The notes below the pieces were generated by a model. The model did not search any database and was not told the origin of the DNA. It saw only the letters and a list, made by a program, of their open reading frames with translations. This document shows positions 8,270-17,043 of a DNA stretch of 44,167 nt, one piece after another. The stretch is from Thermoplasmata archaeon (GTDB taxonomy: Archaea; Thermoplasmatota; Thermoplasmata; Lutacidiplasmatales; UBA184). Both the position numbers and the translations under genes were made by a program. The stretch spans positions 1 through 44,167 of the forward strand of contig JAKASE010000017.1 in the NCBI GenBank assembly GCA_021819135.1. Reading direction: 5' to 3'. The stretch's first letter is position 1. Each line of letters starts with the position of its first letter.

Positions 8270-9322
8270 ATGGTGTCGGCGGGCCGTCCGTGGACCTATG
8301 CGGCGAGCGGCGTGGACGTCGACGTCCGGTCGAAGGCCCTCTCGGCCCTCCTCGCGGGGGTACGGTACCGCGCGCCGCCGGACCACGGCCGGGTCGTCTC
8401 CGCGCCGGGGCACTTCGCCGGCCTCCTCCGCATCGGTCGGGAGACGGTTGCCGTGACGACCGACACGGTCGGGACGAAGGTACTGCTCGCCGAGCGTCTC
8501 GGCCGCTGGGAGGAGGTTGGAGAGGACATCGTCGGAGTGAACGTCAACGACCTCGCGGCGATGGGGGCCCGCCCGGCGGCGCTGGTCGACACGATCCTGT
8601 GCGACCGCCCCGACCCGGCGGTCTTCGCCGGCATCGGCCGGGGCGTCAACCGGGGGATCCGGGCGGCCCGGTGCGCGCTCCTCGGAGGGGAGACCGCCGT
8701 GGTCCCGGACCTGGTGCGCGGGATCGACCTCGGGGGGACCGCGGTCGGCTTCTTCCCCCGGGGCCGGGCCCCGGTCACCGGTGCGCGGATCCGACCGGGG
8801 GACCGCATCCTCGGGATCCCGTCCCACGGCGTGCACGCGAACGGGTTCACGCTGATCCGCAAGCTCCTCGAGGAGTCGTCGGTCGACCTCGCAGGAGCCC
8901 GACCCGGCGGGACGGGCCCGGTCGGCGAGGAGCTCCTGCGCCCGACCCGGATCTACACGGACGTCGCGGACGCGCTCGCCGCGCGGTCCGAGGTCCACGG
9001 CCTCGCCCACCTCTCCGGCGGCGGGGTACGGAACCTTGTGCGGCTGCACCCGAAGGTCGCCTTCGTGCTCGACACATGGCCCGAGCCCCCCGGCCTCTTC
9101 GCCTGGCTCCAGGGGCTCGGTCGGCTGTCGACCGAGGAGATGTTCCAGACGTTCAACATGGGGATCGGCTTCGCGCTCGTGGTCTCCCGCGTCCACCTCG
9201 CCGAGACCCGCCGGAGGATCGCCCGCGCCGGTGCTCCGGATGTGGTGGAGATCGGGCACGTCGAGCGGGGTTCGGGCGTCTCGCTGCCGGCGCTCGGGAT
9301 CCGGTACGACGGTTACGCGTAG
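8270..9322 (+). CDS. purM: phosphoribosylformylglycinamidine cyclo-ligase (AIR synthetase)
   Basis: PurM converts FGAM to AIR with ATP in purine synthesis. The 350-residue chain shows YAASGVDVD at the N-terminus, TTDTVGTKVLLA, the GEDIVGVNVNDLAAMGA core motif of the PurM/SelD/HypE fold, LLGGETAVVPD, GVHANGFTLIR, the AHLSGGG turn and the NMGIGFA stretch near the end. All are typical of AIR synthetases. ATG 8270 is the first start before the conserved region. PurQ lies far downstream at 40.9 kb, so the purine genes are scattered here. Confidence 0.94.
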   Translation: MVSAGRPWTYAASGVDVDVRSKALSALLAGVRYRAPPDHGRVVSAPGHFAGLLRIGRETVAVTTDTVGTKVLLAERLGRWEEVGEDIVGVNVNDLAAMGARPAALVDTILCDRPDPAVFAGIGRGVNRGIRAARCALLGGETAVVPDLVRGIDLGGTAVGFFPRGRAPVTGARIRPGDRILGIPSHGVHANGFTLIRKLLEESSVDLAGARPGGTGPVGEELLRPTRIYTDVADALAARSEVHGLAHLSGGGVRNLVRLHPKVAFVLDTWPEPPGLFAWLQGLGRLSTEEMFQTFNMGIGFALVVSRVHLAETRRRIARAGAPDVVEIGHVERGSGVSLPALGIRYDGYA

Positions 9323-9338
9323 CCGAGCGGCACCGGCA

Positions 9339-9350
9339 AACGATTAGCAA
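9339..9350 (+). promoter_or_regulatory. TATA-like box of the DMT exporter gene
   Basis: The AT-rich sequence aacgattagcaa is centred about 27 bases before GTG 9372. It supports that start over alternatives. Confidence 0.45.
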
Positions 9351-9371
9351 TGGGGTCGCTCACCGCGGGCG

Positions 9372-10301
9372 GTGGCGGCTCCGAACGCGGCGCAACGCAC
9401 GGCGGTCACGCTCTCGATCCTGGCCGCGCTCGGCTGGTCGACCTACTACATCTTCGTCCTCGCGATCACGCCCGGCACCGCCCCGTCCGCGATCCTGGTC
9501 TATCCGTTCCTCTTCGGCGGGATCGCCTACGCCGGTTGGTCGTGGGGGGCCGGGCACGGGCGGAGCTTCGTGCGGCTCTGGGCCCGCCCGGCCGCCTATG
9601 TGCGTACGTCGCTGCTGGTCGGGATGCAGCTCTCGGTACTCGCCGCGACGTACCTCACCGGCCCGGTCGACGCCTCGCTGCTCTCCCTCATCGGGGACGT
9701 CGTCGCGACCCCCCTGATCGTGGCCCTCCTCCTCGGGATCCATCGCGAGCAGGTGGGGAGCGGCGGGTTCGTCCTCGGGCTCCTGCTCAGTCTCGCCGGA
9801 GGAACGATGGCCATCGCCGGCGGCCAGAGCCTCGGGGTCGTCCGCGGGTGGGGATGGACAGTGGTGCCCGCCGTGCCGCTCACGGTCGCCCTGTACTTCC
9901 TCCTAACGGCCCGGGCGAACGAGACGGAACCGGCCGACGCGGTCGTCGGCCAGTCCATGCTCGCCTCCGCCCTCGTGACCGCGCTGTTCGCACCCGCGAT
10001 CCCCGGCGGCTGGGCCGGCCTCGTGGTGACCGACCCTGGGGCGATCGCGGTCCTTCTCGTCACCGGCTTCACGAGCTTCTTCCTCGCACCGGCGCTGTAT
10101 TTCATCGCGATCGATCGGGTCGGTCTCGTGCTTCCCCCGATGCTGATGACCGGCATACCGGTGTTCACCCTTCTGCTCTCCGCGATCATCCTCCGCATCG
10201 CGGTCCCGATCATCGCCCTCCTCGGGGTACCGGTCGCGGTGGCCGGAGCCCTTCTCGCGCTCCGTGCCGAGTCGCAGGCCCCCGCGCCGTCCTCCGCCTA
10301 G
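9372..10301 (+). CDS. DMT superfamily (EamA-like) transporter
   Basis: This 309-residue membrane protein has ten hydrophobic helices in two repeated halves, the pattern of EamA/RhaT-type drug/metabolite transporters. Many members export small molecules such as amino acids. Seen: an N-terminal ALGWSTYYIFV helix, a VGMQLSVLAATY helix, the LLSLAGGTMAI segment that ends the first half, and a C-terminal FFLAPALYFIAIDRVG stretch typical of the second EamA repeat. GTG 9372 is chosen because an AT box lies 27 bases upstream. The substrate is not indicated by its neighbours (purM before, convergent polB after). Confidence 0.8.
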   Translation: MAAPNAAQRTAVTLSILAALGWSTYYIFVLAITPGTAPSAILVYPFLFGGIAYAGWSWGAGHGRSFVRLWARPAAYVRTSLLVGMQLSVLAATYLTGPVDASLLSLIGDVVATPLIVALLLGIHREQVGSGGFVLGLLLSLAGGTMAIAGGQSLGVVRGWGWTVVPAVPLTVALYFLLTARANETEPADAVVGQSMLASALVTALFAPAIPGGWAGLVVTDPGAIAVLLVTGFTSFFLAPALYFIAIDRVGLVLPPMLMTGIPVFTLLLSAIILRIAVPIIALLGVPVAVAGALLALRAESQAPAPSSA

Positions 10302-10341
10302 CGAGACGGCCGGGGCGGGGACGACGCCCCAGGACGGCCGG

Positions 10342-12801
10342 TCACTGCCAGTCGGCGAGGCTCTTTGTGGTCGCCTTGCGTCGCGCCGGCTTTCCGATGT
10401 CGGCGACGTTCGTCTCGAGGGTCGCCGCCGGACCCGCCGCGGCTGGGACGACCGGGTCGGTGGCACCGAGCCGCCGCTGGCGGCTCCCTCCGAGCAGGGC
10501 AGAGGCGTCCCAGTCGTACACCTCCGTGACCCTCGCGAGGGTCTGGGCGATACGGTCCGCGTAGTACTCCCAATCGGGCTCCTTCGTGAACGGCCGGCCC
10601 TCGACCCACGGCTCTACCGCCTGCGGGCTCTGTCGGGAGTCGGTGACGATCCAGGCGACCCGCATCCCTGGGATCACGTCGTACCCCTCGGACCGCAGCT
10701 GCCGGTAGACCCGGAGGAACGGGAGGGAGTCCCGGGTCGACTCGTTGTACTCCCCCTCCTCGCGCACGGTACGGGCGATGACGAGGCGCTCGACCGAGAC
10801 CTCGCGGTTCCGCACCGCGGCGACGAGCTCCCGGGCCCGGCGCACGGCCCCGTCGGTGTCGCCCCGCAGCACGAGATCGAAGATCTCCATGAGCGCGTCC
10901 GACTGGTAGTCGAACGCGTCGGTCCGCCGGGTCTCGTACCCCCGGACGACGAGGTCGTCCTTGGGCCAGATCGTCCGGCCGACGTAGCGCTTCTTGACGC
11001 CGTGCGAGAAGAACGCCTCGTAGACCGACTGGAACTCGAAGGTGACCCCCTCCCGCGTGAACCGTTTCGCGGTCGACTCCCCGAACTCGCGCGAGCCCTC
11101 GAGGGTCTCGACCGGCGAGCGGACGAAGACCGAGTCGGTGTCGGAGTAGACGACCTCGTGGCCCTCGGCCTCGAGATCGTGGATGATCGACGTGATCGCC
11201 TCGCGGGCGAACGCCGTGATCGCCGCGCCGATGTCCTTGTTGGTGAATCGGTAGAAGCTCGACGCGAGGACCCCATAGAACGAGTTCATCAGGACCTTGA
11301 CCGCATTCTGGAGACCGTCGTAGTACTCCCCCAGCTCCGCGGACTCCGCGGTCCGGGCGGCCCGGCGGAACCGGTCGCGGTCCGCCAGGAGCTCGGCGAG
11401 GATCTCGGGGATGATCCCGCGCCGGACCTCCGGGGCGAGGAAGCGCGCGCCGGACGGGCTGACCGTCGTGCCCTCGGGAGAGAGCGTCGTGAAGCAGAGG
11501 TTCCGTGCGATGATGATCGACGGGTACATCGACTTGAAGTCGAGGACCACGACCCACCGGTACATCCCCGGCCGGATCGCATGGACATACCCGCCCTCGA
11601 TGGGGGCGTCCCGGCCTCCGCGGTGGCTCATCGGGACCCCGACCCCCCGCGCGTCCGCCCGCGGGATCAGCATCGCGTCGATGTAGAGCGACGTGCGGCC
11701 GTTCATCCCCTCCTCGAGCGGCAGGCGGGCGACGGTCGCGAGATCGGCGGCTTTCTCCACTGTGCGCAGCCGCTGGAGGATCCGGAGCGCGAGATCGGCG
11801 TCGTGCTCGCAGTACTCCATCACCCGCTCCGGGTCGCGGGCCCACTCCTCGTCGATGTTCCGCCGGTCGACCGCGAGCTTCGAGTCGCCGAGGAGCGTCC
11901 GGGCGACGTACTGGAGGGTCTCCTGCTTCGGCTTGAGGTCGCGGCGCGCCGACCACCAGGCGTCGGCGATGACCCGGCCGGTGACCTTCCAGAGGCGCTC
12001 GCCCATCTCCCGCGGACCGGCGCGGTCGCGGCCGAGAGCCAGGGTCGGGAGGCCGACCACCTGGGCGCGCTCCATCAGGAGCGGGAAGTCGTAGCCGCCG
12101 ATGTTGTAGCCCGTGACGACATCGGGATCGTCCTCGGCGATGATGCGCGCGAACTGTTCGAGCATGGCCCGCTCGTCCGCGTCGCGGACCCGGAACGTCC
12201 GCCGCTCCCGGCCCGCCCCCTCCGCGACCCCGCAGATGGTGAAGATCGTCCGGGCCCGGATCGCGTTCTCGATGTCGAACGAAAGGACCCGCAGGGAAGG
12301 GCGGAATGGCTCGGCCGGACGGATGTCGTGGCCATCGGAGGTCACCACGCGGACGACCGTCGGCACGGTGTAGCGGGCCAGGACCTCCTCCGGCTCGTCC
12401 TCGGCCTCGAACGAGACAGTGAGCCCGAGGTGCTTGTCGTAGAGGAACCGGTGGACGAACGGAATATCGCAGGCGAGGACGCTCGCCTCCTCCCCCCGGC
12501 GGCGGTACTGGTCCCGGTACTGGGGGACGAGCCACGGCCGATGCAGGGTCACCCGGATCGCGGGCCGCTCGCTCCCGAGAACCCACGTGCGGGTATCCTG
12601 GACATCGAGGATCTCCGGGTCCGAGGCCAGCCGCTGCCGCACCTCCGCGGTCGGCTCGGTGAGGACGAAGTACGGGCGGAACCCGTAGTACCGCGCGACC
12701 AGCGCGGAGCCGTCCCGGGTCCGGCCGAACAGCTCGACCACGACGTCGTCCTCGCGGGCCTGGTACGAGCCCTCGAGCACGAACAGATCGATCGTGCGCA
12801 C
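10342..12801 (-). CDS. polB: family B DNA polymerase with 3'-5' exonuclease
   Basis: This is a replicative-type archaeal family B polymerase. From GTG 12801 (819 residues) the motifs are: Exo I FDIENA near 175-180, Exo II TGYNIGGYDFP near 230-240, Exo III YCEHDADLAL near 330-339, polymerase motif A LDFKSMYPSII near 420-430, motif B MNSFYG near 505-510, motif C YSDTDSV near 552-558, and VKKRYVG after it. All catalytic aspartates are present and no intein is visible. GTG 12801 is preferred over the ATG at 12879 because a CTATAG box lies 25 bases upstream and the protein homology begins at this point. It follows the family 4 UDG gene, whose 3' end holds this promoter. Confidence 0.95.
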   Translation of the reverse strand: MRTIDLFVLEGSYQAREDDVVVELFGRTRDGSALVARYYGFRPYFVLTEPTAEVRQRLASDPEILDVQDTRTWVLGSERPAIRVTLHRPWLVPQYRDQYRRRGEEASVLACDIPFVHRFLYDKHLGLTVSFEAEDEPEEVLARYTVPTVVRVVTSDGHDIRPAEPFRPSLRVLSFDIENAIRARTIFTICGVAEGAGRERRTFRVRDADERAMLEQFARIIAEDDPDVVTGYNIGGYDFPLLMERAQVVGLPTLALGRDRAGPREMGERLWKVTGRVIADAWWSARRDLKPKQETLQYVARTLLGDSKLAVDRRNIDEEWARDPERVMEYCEHDADLALRILQRLRTVEKAADLATVARLPLEEGMNGRTSLYIDAMLIPRADARGVGVPMSHRGGRDAPIEGGYVHAIRPGMYRWVVVLDFKSMYPSIIIARNLCFTTLSPEGTTVSPSGARFLAPEVRRGIIPEILAELLADRDRFRRAARTAESAELGEYYDGLQNAVKVLMNSFYGVLASSFYRFTNKDIGAAITAFAREAITSIIHDLEAEGHEVVYSDTDSVFVRSPVETLEGSREFGESTAKRFTREGVTFEFQSVYEAFFSHGVKKRYVGRTIWPKDDLVVRGYETRRTDAFDYQSDALMEIFDLVLRGDTDGAVRRARELVAAVRNREVSVERLVIARTVREEGEYNESTRDSLPFLRVYRQLRSEGYDVIPGMRVAWIVTDSRQSPQAVEPWVEGRPFTKEPDWEYYADRIAQTLARVTEVYDWDASALLGGSRQRRLGATDPVVPAAAGPAATLETNVADIGKPARRKATTKSLADWQ

Positions 12802-12821
12802 GGACGTGCGAGCCGGTGCCG

Positions 12822-12831
12822 GCCTATAGGG
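12822..12831 (-). promoter_or_regulatory. TATA box of polB inside the end of the UDG gene
   Basis: On the minus strand the sequence reads ccctataggc, centred about 25 bases before GTG 12801. The box overlaps the UDG stop codon region, so polB can be transcribed on its own. Confidence 0.55.
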
Positions 12832-13453
12832 CTTCGCGTGCGCGCCCAGCCCGCCAGGTGCGCAACGCGGTGAGGTCATGCACCCACCGCTCCCCCCACC
12901 GACGCGACCGCAGGGCCGCGGCGGGGTGGATCAAGGGGAAGATCGGACCGGCCGGACCGGCTCGGAGGGTGCCCGCCGACTGCAGTACGGGGGGCGCGGA
13001 GGGGTCGAGCGTGCGGAGCGCGTGGGCGCCAAGGGTGACGATGAGGCGAGGACGAAGGAGGTCGAGCTGCCGGTCGAGGTACGGACGACACGTGCGCGCC
13101 GCGGCGCGGTCGAACCGGTTGTGGGGGGGTCGGCACTTCAGGACGTTGAGGATGCCCACGGTCCCCTCGGGGAGCCCGAGAAACCGGATCGCCTCGTCGA
13201 GCCGTCGGCCCGCCCGACCCACGAACGGAACCCCCTGCCGGTCCTCTTCGGCGCCCGGGGCCTCGCCCACGAAGAGGACCTCGGGCGTCAAGCTCCCTCG
13301 GTAGACCACCGCATGCGTCCGCGTGGCCCCGAGGGGGCAGCGCCGGCAGGCGCGGATCTCGGCCGAGAGGGACTCCCATGCGGCCCGGGCGGGAGCGGGA
13401 CGCCGTCGCGGGGCCCGACGACCGTCTCTCGGGACCCGGCGCGCTCCGGTCAT
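12824..13453 (-). CDS. family 4 (Fe-S) uracil-DNA glycosylase
   Basis: This enzyme removes uracil from DNA to start base excision repair. The 209-residue protein shows four cysteines for a 4Fe-4S cluster (C36 and C39 in CRRCPL, C107 in KCRPP, C122 in TCRPYL). It also has the catalytic motif FVGEAPGAEEDRQG, the NVLKCRPP segment and the HPAAALR motif near the C-terminus. These mark family 4 UDG. The first 20 residues are basic and disordered. It lies just upstream of polB, which links uracil repair to a polymerase family known in archaea to stall at template uracil. The functional link is inference. Confidence 0.92.
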   Translation of the reverse strand: MTGARRVPRDGRRAPRRRPAPARAAWESLSAEIRACRRCPLGATRTHAVVYRGSLTPEVLFVGEAPGAEEDRQGVPFVGRAGRRLDEAIRFLGLPEGTVGILNVLKCRPPHNRFDRAAARTCRPYLDRQLDLLRPRLIVTLGAHALRTLDPSAPPVLQSAGTLRAGPAGPIFPLIHPAAALRSRRWGERWVHDLTALRTWRAGRAREAL

Positions 13454-13501
13454 GGCTTCCTCGAGGATTTTCGGCGTTGCGACGCCGACACTCGGCGGTC
13501 A

Positions 13502-13511
13502 TCTTAAATAG
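13502..13511 (+). promoter_or_regulatory. TATA box of the rps12 operon
   Basis: The sequence tcttaaatag (CTTAAATA at 13503-13510) lies about 37 bases before ATG 13544. It allows a short leader of about 10 bases. Confidence 0.5.
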
Positions 13512-13543
13512 GGCTACCCTGTGGCTCGGCCCCTTCGCCCCAT

Positions 13544-13978
13544 ATGACGCCGCCCTCCGGACTCAACACAGCTGGCCGCTTGGCCCGGCTCCGGCAGCGG
13601 AGACGCTGGTCGGACCGGTACTACAAGCGACGGACGCTTCACTTGAAGGAGCGATCCGACCCGCTCGAGGGGGCCCCCCAGGCCCGCGGGATCGTCATCG
13701 AAAAGGTCGGTGTCGAGGCGAAGCAACCCAACTCGGCGATCCGCAAGTGCATCAAGGTCCAGCTGATCAAGAACGGACGCCAGGTCACGGCGTTCGCGGT
13801 CGGGGACGGGGCCATCAACTTCATTGACGAGCACGACGAGGTGCTGGTCGAGGGGATCGGGGGCCGGATGGGCCGGTCGTACGGGGACATCCCCGGGGTC
13901 CGCTACAAGGTGATCCAGGTGAACAACGTCTCGCTCGATGAGCTCGTGCGGGGCCGCAAGGAGAAGCCGGCCCGATGA
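13544..13978 (+). CDS. rps12: 30S ribosomal protein uS12
   Basis: uS12 sits at the decoding centre of the small subunit. The 144-residue chain begins with the archaeal [19 protein letters not shown] segment. It then has [19 protein letters not shown], the most conserved block of the family, followed by a [10 protein letters not shown] segment near the end. Its stop overlaps the uS7 start (ATGA at 13975-13978). This is the first gene of a short str operon. The nusA and ribosomal L30e genes that usually precede it in archaea are absent; the divergent UDG-polB pair lies there instead. Confidence 0.96.
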   Translation: MTPPSGLNTAGRLARLRQRRRWSDRYYKRRTLHLKERSDPLEGAPQARGIVIEKVGVEAKQPNSAIRKCIKVQLIKNGRQVTAFAVGDGAINFIDEHDEVLVEGIGGRMGRSYGDIPGVRYKVIQVNNVSLDELVRGRKEKPAR

Positions 13979-14634
13979 GCGGATCCCCCGAGCCGGTCGT
14001 CACCGAGGGCGCGCACGAGGAGCCCGGTCCGGTCGTCCAGCGGCCCGAGCCCCCGCCGCCTCCTCCGTTCCCGGTGCCGCCCCTCTTCGGGAAGTACCCG
14101 TTCGAGGGGGTCGAGGTCCACGACCCGGGGCTCCTGCCGTACCTCTATCTCCACCCGGTCTACGCGCCCCACACCGAGGGCCGCCTCACCGGGCGCCCGT
14201 TCCTCAAGTCCCGGATGCATCTCGTGGAGCGCCTCGCGAACCACCTGATGAAGGGTGGGAAGTTCACCGGCAAGAAGTCGAAGGCGCTCGCGACGATCCG
14301 CAAGGCGTTCGACGAACTCGCCCAGAAGGAGGGCAAGAACCCGCTCCAGCTCCTCGTGGACGCGGTCGAGAACGCCTCGCCGCGCGAAGAGGTCACGCGC
14401 CTGCAGTTCGGCGGGATCTCGGTCCCCCGGGCGGTGGATGCCTCCCCGGCCCGCCGCCTTAACGTCGCGATCCGCAACCTCGCCCTCGGCGCGATCCAGG
14501 CCTCGCACAAGTCGACCAAACCGATCCACTCTTGCCTCGCGGAGGAGATCCGTCTTGCCGCGAAGGGCGACCTAACCTCGTTCGCCGTCGGACGCAAGGA
14601 AGAGGTCGAACGGGTGGCGCAGTCGGCACGCTGA
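13975..14634 (+). CDS. rps7: 30S ribosomal protein uS7
   Basis: uS7 nucleates assembly of the 16S rRNA 3' domain and contacts the E site. At 219 residues it carries an N-terminal extension of about 40 residues rich in Pro and acidic residues. The typical archaeal core follows: [22 protein letters not shown], the [13 protein letters not shown] loop, [14 protein letters not shown] and the [18 protein letters not shown]-terminus. It is coupled to rps12 by a four-base overlap and ends 18 bases before fusA. Confidence 0.95.
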   Translation: MSGSPEPVVTEGAHEEPGPVVQRPEPPPPPPFPVPPLFGKYPFEGVEVHDPGLLPYLYLHPVYAPHTEGRLTGRPFLKSRMHLVERLANHLMKGGKFTGKKSKALATIRKAFDELAQKEGKNPLQLLVDAVENASPREEVTRLQFGGISVPRAVDASPARRLNVAIRNLALGAIQASHKSTKPIHSCLAEEIRLAAKGDLTSFAVGRKEEVERVAQSAR

Positions 14635-14639
14635 GGCCC

Positions 14640-14645
14640 AGGAGG
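14640..14645 (+). promoter_or_regulatory. Shine-Dalgarno site of EF-2
   Basis: AGGAGG lies 7 bases before ATG 14653. A strong SD is notable here because most nearby genes look leaderless or use overlapping starts. It fits high translation of an internal operon gene. Confidence 0.75.
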
Positions 14646-14652
14646 ATTCCGC

Positions 14653-16854
14653 ATGACCCACATCCGTAGCGAGCTGGCGCAGGCCATTCCCCAGATGATG
14701 CACAACGTCGACCGGATCCGCAACATCGGGATCGTCGCCCACATCCACCACGGAAAGACGACGCTCTCCGACAATCTCCTCGCGGCCGCCGGCATGATCT
14801 CGAACGAGCTCGCGGGCAAGCAGCTCTACCTCAACTTCGACGAGCAGGAGCAGGCCCGCCTGCTCACGATCAACAACGCGGACGTGACGATCGTCCACGA
14901 GTTCGAGAAGGAGAACTATCTGATCAACCTCATCGACACGCCGGGGCACGTCGACTTCGGCGGGGACGTCACCCGCGCGATGCGCGCCGTCGACGGCGCG
15001 ATCGTCGTGGTCTGTGCGGTCGAGGGTGTGATGGCCCAGACGGAGACGGTGCTCCGCCAGGCCCTCCGAGAGAAGGTGAAGCCGACCCTCTTCATCAACA
15101 AGGTCGACCGGGCGATCAAGGAGCTCCAGCTCACCCCGGAATCGCTCCAGAAGCGCTTCACGACCATCATCACCGAGGTCAACGAGCTGATCCGGAAGAT
15201 GGCGCCCGAGGAGTTCATCGACGCCTGGAGCGTGGACCCGCGCGACGGATCGGTCGCGTTCGGCTCCGGCTACGAGAACTGGGCGATCAGCGTTCCGTAC
15301 ATGCAGCGGACCGGCGTGAAGTTCCCCGATATCATCAACTTCGTCTCGACCGGCCGCTCCCGGGAGATCGCCCAGCGGGCGAAGATCAACGACGTCGTCT
15401 TCGACATGGTCGTGCGCCACCTCCCGAGCCCCCACGTCGCCCAGCGGTACCGGATCCCGAACATCTGGAAGGGGGACGTCTCGAGCTCGATTGGTCAGGC
15501 GATGGTCAACACCGACCCCGCGGGCCCCGCCACGTTCATGGTCACCGACATCACGATGGACCCGGCCGCGGGCGAGATCGCCACCGGCCGAGTCTTTTCC
15601 GGCAAGCTCCAGAAGGGGATGGAGCTCTCCGTCGTCGGCTCGAAGCTCAAGAACCGCGTGCAGCACGTCTCGCTGTTCATGGGGCCCGAGCGGCTCATGG
15701 TCGAGGAGGTCACGGCCGGCAACATCGCCGCCGTGATCGGGCTCTCGGACGCGTTCGCGGGCACCACGATGGCGACCGGCGCCGAAATGGTCCCCTTCGA
15801 GGAGATCCGCCACGTCTCCGAGCCGGTCGTCACGGTCGCGATCGAACCGAAGCGGATGGCCGACCTGCCGAAGCTGATCGAGGTCATGCGCAAGATCGCG
15901 AAGGAGGACGCGAGCCTCCGGGTCGAGATCAACCAGGAGACCGGCGAGCACCTCCTCTCGGGCATGGGCGAGCTCCACCTCGAGATCACGCAGTACCGCA
16001 TCGTCAACGACTACAAGGTCGAGATCACGGCGTCGAAGCCGATCGTCGTCTACCGGGAATCGGTGAAGCACCCGGGCGGCCCCTTCGAGGGGAAGTCGCC
16101 CAACAAGCACAACCGGTTCTACTTCGAGGTCGAGGCGCTCCCCGAGCCGGTCGTACAGGCGATCAAGGACGGCGAGGTCCCTCAGGGGAAGTCGTTCAAG
16201 GACACGAAGACGCTCGTCACGAAGCTCGAGGCGCTCGGGATCCCGCGCGACGAGGGACGGGGGATCGTCGCGGTCGAGGGGACGAGCATCCTGTTCGATG
16301 TCACGAAGGGGATCCAGTACCTCAACGAGACGATGGACCTGATCGTCGATGCCTTCAAGGAGGCGACGAACCGCGGGCCGCTCGCGAACGAGAAGCTCCA
16401 CGGGCTCAAGGTACGGCTCGTGGACGCGAAGCTCCACGAGGACTCGATCCACCGCGGGCCCGCCCAGACGATCCCGGCGGCCCGGTCCGGCATGTACGGG
16501 GCGATGGTCCTGGGCGATCGGCTCCTCCTCGAGCCGTTCCAGAAGGTCACGGTCAACGTGCCGCAGGAGGTCCTTGCCGGGGCGACCCGGGAGCTCCAGC
16601 GGCGACGGGGCGAGATCCTCGACATGACGAGCGTCGGCGACCTGCAGACGATCGTCGCGAAGGTCCCGGTCGCGGAGATGTTCGGGTTCGCCTCCGACAT
16701 CCGCAGCGCCACCGCGGGGAAGGTCCTCTGGTCGACCGAGTCGCTCGGCTTCGAGCCGGTCCCGTCCGAGCTCCAGCCGGGGGTCGTCGCCGAGGTCCGT
16801 CAGCGCCGGGGGCTCAAGCCCGAGCCGTACGACGCGGCGTACTACTCCGGCTGA
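14653..16854 (+). CDS. fusA: translation elongation factor EF-2
   Basis: EF-2 is the GTPase that drives ribosomal translocation. The 733-residue chain shows the P-loop near 29-36 (AHIHHGKT), DTPGHVDF near 95-102, INKVD near 150, the domain II WKGDV segment, the GEHLLSGMGELHLEI block, the SPNKHNRFYFEVE segment, and the HEDSIHRGPAQ loop with the histidine that archaea convert to diphthamide. Two G-domain residues look unusual. The P-loop reads AHIHHG where many EF-2s have AHIDHG. Switch I reads ARLLTI where ARGITI is common, although the Mg-binding Thr (about residue 72) is kept. It is the last gene of this short str operon; no tuf gene follows. Confidence 0.96.
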   Translation: MTHIRSELAQAIPQMMHNVDRIRNIGIVAHIHHGKTTLSDNLLAAAGMISNELAGKQLYLNFDEQEQARLLTINNADVTIVHEFEKENYLINLIDTPGHVDFGGDVTRAMRAVDGAIVVVCAVEGVMAQTETVLRQALREKVKPTLFINKVDRAIKELQLTPESLQKRFTTIITEVNELIRKMAPEEFIDAWSVDPRDGSVAFGSGYENWAISVPYMQRTGVKFPDIINFVSTGRSREIAQRAKINDVVFDMVVRHLPSPHVAQRYRIPNIWKGDVSSSIGQAMVNTDPAGPATFMVTDITMDPAAGEIATGRVFSGKLQKGMELSVVGSKLKNRVQHVSLFMGPERLMVEEVTAGNIAAVIGLSDAFAGTTMATGAEMVPFEEIRHVSEPVVTVAIEPKRMADLPKLIEVMRKIAKEDASLRVEINQETGEHLLSGMGELHLEITQYRIVNDYKVEITASKPIVVYRESVKHPGGPFEGKSPNKHNRFYFEVEALPEPVVQAIKDGEVPQGKSFKDTKTLVTKLEALGIPRDEGRGIVAVEGTSILFDVTKGIQYLNETMDLIVDAFKEATNRGPLANEKLHGLKVRLVDAKLHEDSIHRGPAQTIPAARSGMYGAMVLGDRLLLEPFQKVTVNVPQEVLAGATRELQRRRGEILDMTSVGDLQTIVAKVPVAEMFGFASDIRSATAGKVLWSTESLGFEPVPSELQPGVVAEVRQRRGLKPEPYDAAYYSG

Positions 16855-17043
16855 GCCCGCCCGTCGCCGCGACACCTCCGAGATCCTCTCGGTCGTGAGC
16901 TCCCGGTACCCGCTCGTCCAGCACCGCGAGGTCGCGCAGGCCGTGCACGCGATTGGCGAGGCGTAGGAACCGCGCGCCGGGTCGCCCGTTTCGTGAGTTC
17001 GGACGGCCCCTGTTGCCGTGACTTCCGAGAGTAGTGGGCAGGA
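16855..17043 (+). other. intergenic stretch with a coding-like remnant
   Basis: A frame from 16868 to the TAG at 16964-16966 reads like protein (SEILSVVSSRYP and REVAQAVHAIGEA) but has no ATG, GTG or TTG near its beginning apart from an internal GTG at 16895. It may be the tail of a decayed gene. No promoter, RNA gene or repeat is evident in the rest. This marks the left edge of the AT-richer island. Confidence 0.25.

Noticed and set aside
10264-12873. An 869-codon plus-strand open frame across polB
   Set aside because: Its composition is typical of the antisense of a GC-rich gene, and all polymerase motifs lie on the minus strand.
14572-16875. A 767-codon minus-strand open frame across EF-2
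   Set aside because: It is Asp/Arg/Leu/Val-rich shadow sequence; EF-2 on the plus strand is certain.
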